A program made the position numbers and the translations under genes. The notes under the pieces are model-generated. The model had not been told where the DNA came from and searched no databases. It worked only from the letters and a program-made list of their open reading frames with translations. Shown piece after piece: positions 57,804 to 64,000 of a DNA stretch of 64,000 nucleotides (position 1 is its first letter; every line of letters begins with the position of its first letter). Source of the stretch: Silurus meridionalis (Eukaryota; Chordata; Actinopteri; Siluriformes; Siluridae); the NCBI RefSeq assembly GCF_014805685.1, contig NC_060899.1, forward strand, positions 12,845,454 through 12,909,453, read 5' to 3'.

Positions 57804-58240
57804 CCTTTAGAAGCACGAGCGCGACTGCACACGCGGAATGAAAGCGAAACAAACACACACCCGCGCGAGCGGATCTACACCACACACACACCCCCACTCA
57901 AAACAATATTTATGGAAACGTGCAACAAAAAAGGCGCTCGTGCCACCATGTAGGTATAAAGATAACGCTGGTGGAGATAATCCGCCGATTAGTGCACCGC
58001 AGCGAACCGCGGATTTCATACAGCGACCGATTTCTCCGTTTCTGCATTCAATATCTAAACGCGTGAAGGAAAGCTGGTTTTCTGGCAGCGTGCACGAGCA
58101 TGGGCGACACGCTCAAGCCGCACGAGGAGTATTCCGTGAAAAGCCATAACGGATTTCCGGCCAATCGGATTTGTCGGGTCGTGGAATTCTGACCAATAGG
58201 ATCCGTCGGAGCGGAGACCAACGCGGGTGACGTCATGGCA
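57804..58240 (-). promoter_or_regulatory. g6pd 5' flank: CpG-rich promoter with CRE and CCAAT boxes
   Basis: CpG-rich sequence upstream of the g6pd ATG (CCCGCGCGAGCGG, GCACCGCAGCGAACCGCGG). A full palindromic CRE, TGACGTCA, is at 58228-58235. Two CCAAT boxes lie at 58161-58165 and 58193-58197. Their clustering suggests the promoter. Whether a non-coding first exon exists, as in mammals, cannot be seen. Confidence 0.6.
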
Positions 58241-59399
58241 AGCTACAAATGCATTTTAACAACTGAAATGGGAAATCAGACACAAAACCAAAAAAACTAA
58301 ATAAAACAAGAACAACAAGAACAAAATAAAAGTAAAATAAATAATATAAAAAGTAAAATACAATGACTAGACAAAAGTCTTCTATTTTACAATTTTGTTT
58401 TTCATGAATGGAAATTAAAACCACAAATTCTTAATTTAATAAAATCACCCTATTTTTCATTCAAATCACTGACCCCAGATGAAGTATAACCAGTGTGACC
58501 GATTTTTTTTTTTTCGTTACTCATTAAACATTATTACATGTCCTCCACATCACTACCACTCCCAGACACTCCCTCATATATTCATGCAGGTTATTTACGC
58601 AACAGTGCAGATATAAAGAAGAAACCCGACCTGACCGATCCTGACTGCTTGGCATTTATTAACCAATTATACATTTATATAAATATCCCCAAACCGCGAA
58701 AAAAGATACGAGCACGCAATCATAGAGGAATAAAAATTTCCCAAGAAATCTTTAATCACAACAAGAACATAAAGGATCTATTTCATGTCTCCACTTTATG
58801 GACATAAACCTGGTTGACGTTTCGGATCGTCAACTCGTATAATTTAAGTTAATAAAATGGCTGAGGAGAGAGACGTGTTCATGGTTTCTGTCTGAACTGA
58901 AATAAAAATAAAAATAAAGCATTTCTTGGGGGAACACCCCACTTGAGCTTGGCTTGTTCGGCAGAAGAACGGAATGATTTTTTTTGACAAAAATAATACA
59001 CGCCGTGTCCGATTTGCAAAACAAACACCCGTTTTCCACGGTCTTCAAATAAAATTGGAAAAAAAATTAAAATACTTATTAGACACTTTTTTAAAACATA
59101 AATAAAATGGTTAAAAGAAACAGTTTGAAGGCTGAAACAGGAACGTCGAAAGCGCACGTTTGGTGTGAGAGTGTAAACAATACTGACGCCAGGGGACGGT
59201 CCTTCCACTTGCATTTCAGAGTCTCAGAACCTTCAATGGTTTTTTTTTGTGTTTTTTTAAAGTTTGGTCCATTACATGGACATAAATGACCCACATGCTG
59301 TCAGTTCACTCAGATGGACCAGGAGTGAGTTCCAGTAGGATTAAAGCACAGGTTACAGCTGTCCTTCAGGCTGGAACTTCATCTCGACAGGGACGGAGA
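58241..59399. other. Intergenic/3' UTR stretch between g6pd and the GALNT gene
   Basis: AT-rich, no coding signal. It probably contains the 3' UTR of the GALNT gene. A minus-strand AATAAA at 58655-58660 is one possible end. Confidence 0.45.
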
Positions 59400-62300
59400 T
59401 CAGCTGAATATCCAATGTTGATGCTGGTTTCCCGAGTCGCACGGGCTCATGACTATCTGGCTGTCCTTCAAGTGTAGGCACTTACCTGAGGAAGGATTTT
59501 TTATTAACTGCTTCTACAAAACAGCAAAAGAAAGAAGTCGATTAGCAGGAGTACTACGTGTTCTGTCTGTGGGATGAGATTTATTTTCGTGGTGTTTAAG
59601 GTAAAGGGACACCAAGAAATATAATCAATAATGTAAATCATTATCATTCATATATTTGATATACTGTATACACTGACTTTTTCACTCAAAACTGTTACTT
59701 CAATTGATTGGATGCTCTTGTTAAATGCATTCAATTTTCCATTTACTTGAACTGTTAGACCTAAAACCTGGCTGGACACATGGGCTGGAGTGGAAGATCT
59801 CCTGCTATAGAGCTCTAACATCAACCTACTGAAGACCATTGGGATGAATCAGAACAGCAGCCCAGGCCTCCTCACCTCACCTAACCTACAGTACTTTACC
59901 AACACACTTGTAGCTGAATCGGCACAAATCTCTACAAGCGCACTCTAAAATCTAGTGGAACATCTTCCCAGAAAAGTGGAGGTCATTAGAACAGCAAATC
60001 GGGCCGAAATGTAAAATGTAAAGTTCCTAAAAAGTGTTAAGGTCAGGTGTCTTGTTAGCAGTAAACGGTGTGTTAAATATAGAAAATACACTTTGCTCAT
60101 TTTTCATAATCTTTTTCAGTCAACATGATCCTGAATCCACCAAAACTCACAAAACGAGTTGAACTGAAATGTTGAGTGAACAATACCTCACTCAAGATCC
60201 ACTCCTGCTCGGGGGCGACGTTAGTACCGCGCCCCTTCAGGTGGCACAACTCGATCTTCACTTGCTCTGGGAAGGAGGTAGCATGCAGACACAGCTGTTT
60301 GCCCATGTTGTGCCTCAGCTCCTTGTGTGTTGAGTATTCAAAGTACTGAAGAAAAAAATATTAAGTCATTCAAAGAATGAACACAGGCGTTTAAATTCGG
60401 AGAAACTGACTATTTTACCAACAGTAGAGATGCAGGTCATACCTGGTTTCCACCCATGTTGTGGCACACATACATAATAACCGCTTTTCCTCCATTATTA
60501 TTCTCCCCCACGTCCAGGCAGCTCTGAGACCCCACGTTTTTAAGCTACATGGTGATAAAAAGAGTACAGGATCAACTCATCTACATGATGAAATGAAATT
60601 TGTAATTTGTTTTGCTGACATGAAAGGAAGACTTACTGCTCCAAAGTGAACAGGGTTAAGATCGGGAATAAACACTTCTGGGTAGACGTTGTTCAAATAC
60701 CAGGTAAAGTTCTTGCAGCGCAAGTTTTCTCGGAGTTTCAGCCTGTCTGTGAGGTCGCCGTAGCTCATCTGCAGGACCCAAAAACAACATTGTGTTGGTC
60801 TATTACTAGTAAAAGAGTATCCAATCAGAGGACCATGACTAAAAAGACATTCAATTAAAGACAGCATCAATCAACAAGTGGTCCTACAACAGGAGGCATA
60901 AACACCAGGCACTTTAAAAACTATTTGCTAACAAGTTCATACAATTTAATCCATCAATACCTGCTGGTTAATATATATATATTCAAAGTGATTATTTGCA
61001 CCAACACACTATTTACAGTACTGGACTCTGAACTCAACATGATCATTAAACTGGGTGATCCTGGACTTGACTTGGATCCTTAATCTAAAGAATCTGTGCC
61101 CGACTTGGACCCCAAACCTTGGGACTCTGGACTCAACTAGAATATTAAAGCTAGAGACCTGGAACTTGACTTGGACCCTAAACTAGAAACCCTGAACTTG
61201 ACTTGAACTCGAAAGCTAGAGATTTTTATGCTCAACTTGGACCCTAAAGCTAGAAACCCTGAACTTGTCTTGAACTCGAAAGCTAGACATTCTGCACCTA
61301 ACTTTAACCCCAAACCTTGAGAATCTGGACTCAACTTGGACCCAGACTAGAGACCCTGGACTTAACTTGGACACTAAAGCTAGATATTCTGTGCCCGACT
61401 TGGACCCCAATCCTTGAGACTCTGGAGTCAACTTGAATAATAAAGCTAGAGACCCTGAACTTAATTTGGACCCTAAAGCTAGAGACTCTGTGCCCAACTT
61501 GGACTCTAAAGCGCTAGACCCTGGACTTGACTTGGACCCTGAATCCAGAGACTCTGTACCTGACCTACACCCCAAACCTTGGGATTCTGGACTCAACTTA
61601 GACCCTGAAGCTAGAGATTCTAGCCTTGACTTGCACTTGACTAAAGACCCCATACTTAGTACAGATGCTAAAGCAGAATATGTAAATATACAATCATCTT
61701 CAGTTACAGGTTGGAAAATATTTTGCCAGTGAAAAAATGGTTAATTATTCTTTCAAATTTGCAGGTAAAAGTCCAGTGAAAGAATGTTGTTAATAAATAA
61801 GCAGCGGCTCACAAATCAAAGTCTTGTGAATTTACAAGTCAAAGTTAATTTGTTCATTTGTGCAGACAAAATCTGCACAAGGCAAAAGCAACCAATAAAG
61901 CAGCGAATCCCTTTCTTTTATGTGCTGTTTAGCTTCACTGAATTGACCTTTCTGCTCAGTGACTTATTTGTGAAGTCACAGTTTCAAACGTGTGCAGTCA
62001 CAGCGATAACGGACAATAAAAAAAGCTGGTACTTGACCAAGCCTGGAAAAGACAAATCAGTTCTGAGATATAGCTGCAACCATTCAAGATGATTCATAGC
62101 AAAAATTGGGACTATTCCAAATGCTCGATACAATACTACTAGTCCTTACATACAAATTTTACATAATTGATTTTTTCCTAAAGTGGGGGAAATGTGACTT
62201 AAATGAACCTCATCGCAGAGTCACACAATTTTTACCTCTCTGGCAATCTTGGCTGCTTGCTGGTTGCGGCGATAATAAATTTGCTTATAATCATCCATCC

Positions 62301-62480
62301 ACACCTCGGCCAAGCGGACCTGGTTCCGCACAATGACTTCAGTTCCTTTGGGGAAAGTGTGCGGACTTTTCGTGCGGAACACGTGACCGACCACAGAGCA
62401 CGGGATGATCTCCAGCTGGCCTCCACATTGCCACACCTGAGTGTTAGTTTCAAGTTAGCAACATGAAATAAAATAAGAGA

Positions 62481-62518
<38 letters not shown>

Positions 62519-62660
62519 TATAAACAAGAGATTTTAACAAACCCTGAAGGACATCTCTACGTTCTCGCCACCCCAGATCTCCATTTTGTCGTCATAGGTA
62601 CCGATTTCCTCAAAGTAGACTTTGGAAATGGAGAACAAACCTCCGGCAAAGGTTGGCGTT
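59400..62660 (-). CDS. galnt6: Polypeptide N-acetylgalactosaminyltransferase, 3' part (GALNT6-like)
   Basis: A Golgi type II membrane enzyme that transfers GalNAc from UDP-GalNAc to Ser/Thr, starting mucin-type O-glycans. The last six coding exons are present: 62543-62660, 62236-62436, 60637-60768, 60443-60544, 60187-60345 and 59400-59513. The first begins in phase with [20 protein letters not shown] and carries the [11 protein letters not shown] motif of the catalytic domain. Next come [35 protein letters not shown] and [15 protein letters not shown]. The ricin-type lectin domain follows, with [42 protein letters not shown] and HQHWIFS at the C terminus. All junctions are in frame. The upstream catalytic exons, stem and membrane anchor lie past the right edge. 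The GALNT3/GALNT6 subfamily is clear; GALNT6 is preferred from the lectin region but not certain. Confidence 0.9.
59740..60015 (+). pseudogene. Tc1-family transposase remnant
   Basis: Plus-strand blocks GGCTGGAGTGGAAGATCTCC, TTGGGATGAATCAGAACAGC, AATCTAGTGGAACATCTTCC and CAGAAAAGTGGAGGTCATTA come from the 3' half of a Tc1-like transposase gene of the kind seen in reverse at 53083-53370. Frames are broken. It lies in the last intron of the GALNT gene. Confidence 0.6.
61021..61650. repeat. 33-bp minisatellite in GALNT intron
   Basis: About 18-19 diverged copies of a unit built from GACTCTGGACTTGACTTGG and ACCCTAAAGCTAGAG. Most units are 33 bp, as the minus-strand frame repeats every 11 residues (for example [22 protein letters not shown]). 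Lies between exons 60637-60768 and 62236-62436. Confidence 0.85.
62484..62517. repeat. (GT)17 microsatellite in GALNT intron
   Basis: A short GT run in the 106-bp intron between exons 62543-62660 and 62236-62436. Confidence 0.9.
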
Positions 62661-63136
62661 CTAAAAGACAGAGAAGACATACATGTAAATAAGGTGAAAT
62701 CCAAAATCAGACCTCATCATAATCATAATCTAATTTGGCAAACTGATGATTCCTGAATGGAAATTGAGATTTTACTCTCATTTTTAGTTTGGGCTCATTG
62801 TAAAAAAAAAAACCCACTTAGAATAAAGACAACGTTTCCCCCCACACGGGTTCATCTGCCAATTTACCTGAAATGCAAGAGCCACCAGCTGATCAGCAGG
62901 AGTTTCTCTAAGACAATGGCAGCATATGCATCTTTTTTTAACTGCTGAACTTGCAGAATGAAAAAGCAAAGTAAGTATCTCCAGACCTCCAGACCTAGAG
63001 GCAAGTGTTATCTTGGTACATGACTCTGTTTGTGCTCAGTCAGCTGAATTTTTAAACAGATAGGAGTATGTTTAAAATATATATTTTTATTATACTAATT
63101 TTACTGTATAATAGTAATGTAGTATATTGTAGTATA

Positions 63137-63202
63137 ATAATAATATTTTTTATTATTATTTTTATTATTATTATTTATTATTATTATTAATAATAATACA
63201 AT
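63137..63202. repeat. (TTA)n-rich low-complexity block
   Basis: Interrupted TTA/ATT triplets turning into AATAAT. Confidence 0.8.
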
Positions 63203-63895
63203 ACCATGAGGTCCCTCATAACTCAAACAATATTGAAGTAAAGTACTCAATCAATAAAAATAAATGTTAAAAGATATGCATGTCTCAGCAAATGGGTAAA
63301 AATCTATTCAGAAATAGAAATAATTGGACACTTGTAATTGTATCTGTTAATCCAACAGATTAACAAAACACTTCAAATATGTGCATACTCATAACTGATC
63401 TTTTTGTTTCTAAATCCTCAGGTATTTATATTTCAGAGTTTACTTAAACATGCATAATCCTTCATACCGTTTATTTTAACGCTACTTGCCTCTTTAAAAA
63501 AAAAAAAAGAATCGTATATGAAATATAAATTCTTTGTAACCAAAGATCCAGCACACACCATGTCCTCGTACGGCTATAAGACAAACCTCTGAGCTACTGT
63601 TAAACATTAACCTACAGCTGCACACGTTCACTGAGTGCTATATTACATTTCTGAATGTTAACATAGGTCTGTTTCACGTCATTTGAAATCGAGTGCGGCG
63701 GTAAAACGCGGCCTTGACCAATAAAGTCGCTATGCCGTCGTAAAGACCTCTGCAAACCTGTAGACAAAGCAACCTTATCTTAATAGCAAAATGAGCTACA
63801 AAATGTGTGTGGGGAAAGGCAAAACACAAAAGGGGGTGTTGTGGCAGAGACATGGTCACAAACATATACACAATGGGAGACATGGGCCAGATGAC

Positions 63896-63994
63896 AAAAA
63901 AGGACAATGTGAGGGGAAGAGACAAAGAGACAATAAGAAACAAAGACAGCAACAGACACAAAGCGAGACAGAGATAGAGATGGAGATACAGAGT
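63896..63994 (+). repeat. Purine-rich GACA/GAGA tract
   Basis: Almost all purines plus C on the plus strand (AAGAGACAAAGAGACAATAA, GAGATAGAGATGGAGATAC), a degenerate GACA/GATA-type simple repeat reaching the window edge. Confidence 0.6.
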
Positions 63995-64000
63995 AATTGA

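Larger units (their letters stand above)
62661..64000. other. GALNT intron at the right edge
   Basis: No further GALNT exon is recognised here. It holds an AT-rich (TTA)n block (63137-63202) and, at the end, a purine-rich GACA/GAGA stretch. Confidence 0.55.

Noticed and set aside
61216..61653. 145-residue minus-strand ORF as a gene
   Set aside because: It is the 33-bp minisatellite read in frame, inside a GALNT intron.
59400..62660. Calling the GALNT gene galnt3
   Set aside because: The catalytic part fits both, but the lectin region and C-terminal motifs seem closer to GALNT6. A phylogeny is needed to settle it.
63674..63961. Leu/Ser-rich minus-strand ORF as a membrane protein
   Set aside because: It arises from the purine-rich GACA/GAGA simple repeat on the opposite strand and shows no conserved family features.

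Overview
The window is vertebrate nuclear DNA, most likely from a teleost fish. The genes are split into short exons with GT-AG introns. Dinucleotide microsatellites are abundant, and there are Tc1-like, RTE-like and tRNA-derived SINE repeats of the kinds common in ray-finned fish. The protein sequences are clear vertebrate orthologues with fish-like divergence. I cannot fix the species; a catfish-like fish would fit, but that is a guess.

Layout, left to right. (1) 1-35,360, minus strand: the 5' end of hspg2 (perlecan). It covers the signal-peptide exon (35,289-35,360), a 25 kb first intron, two acidic exons with glycosaminoglycan-attachment sites (10,126-10,252 and 9,841-9,906), and three exons of the SEA module (970-1,079, 730-788, 424-584). 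The rest of the gene lies beyond the left edge. (2) 35,361-41,548: a divergent intergenic region with the hspg2 5' flank, microsatellites, a template-switch-like duplication with a palindrome, a 5'-truncated RTE LINE with perfect target-site duplications, and the cerk promoter. (3) 41,549-50,092, plus strand: cerk (ceramide kinase), 13 coding exons. One base appears to be missing in exon 12, so the conserved C terminus is out of frame in this sequence. (4) 51,076-57,803, minus strand: complete g6pd (glucose-6-phosphate dehydrogenase), 12 coding exons and 517 codons. One intron seems to use a GC donor, and the introns hold several Tc1-family remnants. (5) 59,400-62,660, minus strand: the last six coding exons of a polypeptide GalNAc-transferase, best read as galnt6. 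The gene continues past the right edge.

The four genes do not form a functional unit. Perlecan is a secreted basement-membrane proteoglycan, CERK makes ceramide-1-phosphate, G6PD supplies NADPH and GALNT6 starts mucin-type O-glycosylation. cerk and g6pd converge with a very small gap, and g6pd lies just downstream of the GALNT gene on the same strand. I found no previously undescribed biological system. The points most worth checking are the cerk frame break, the g6pd GC-AG intron, the LINE/SINE pair with a shared tail and visible target-site duplications, and the palindromic duplication at 38.5-39.1 kb.
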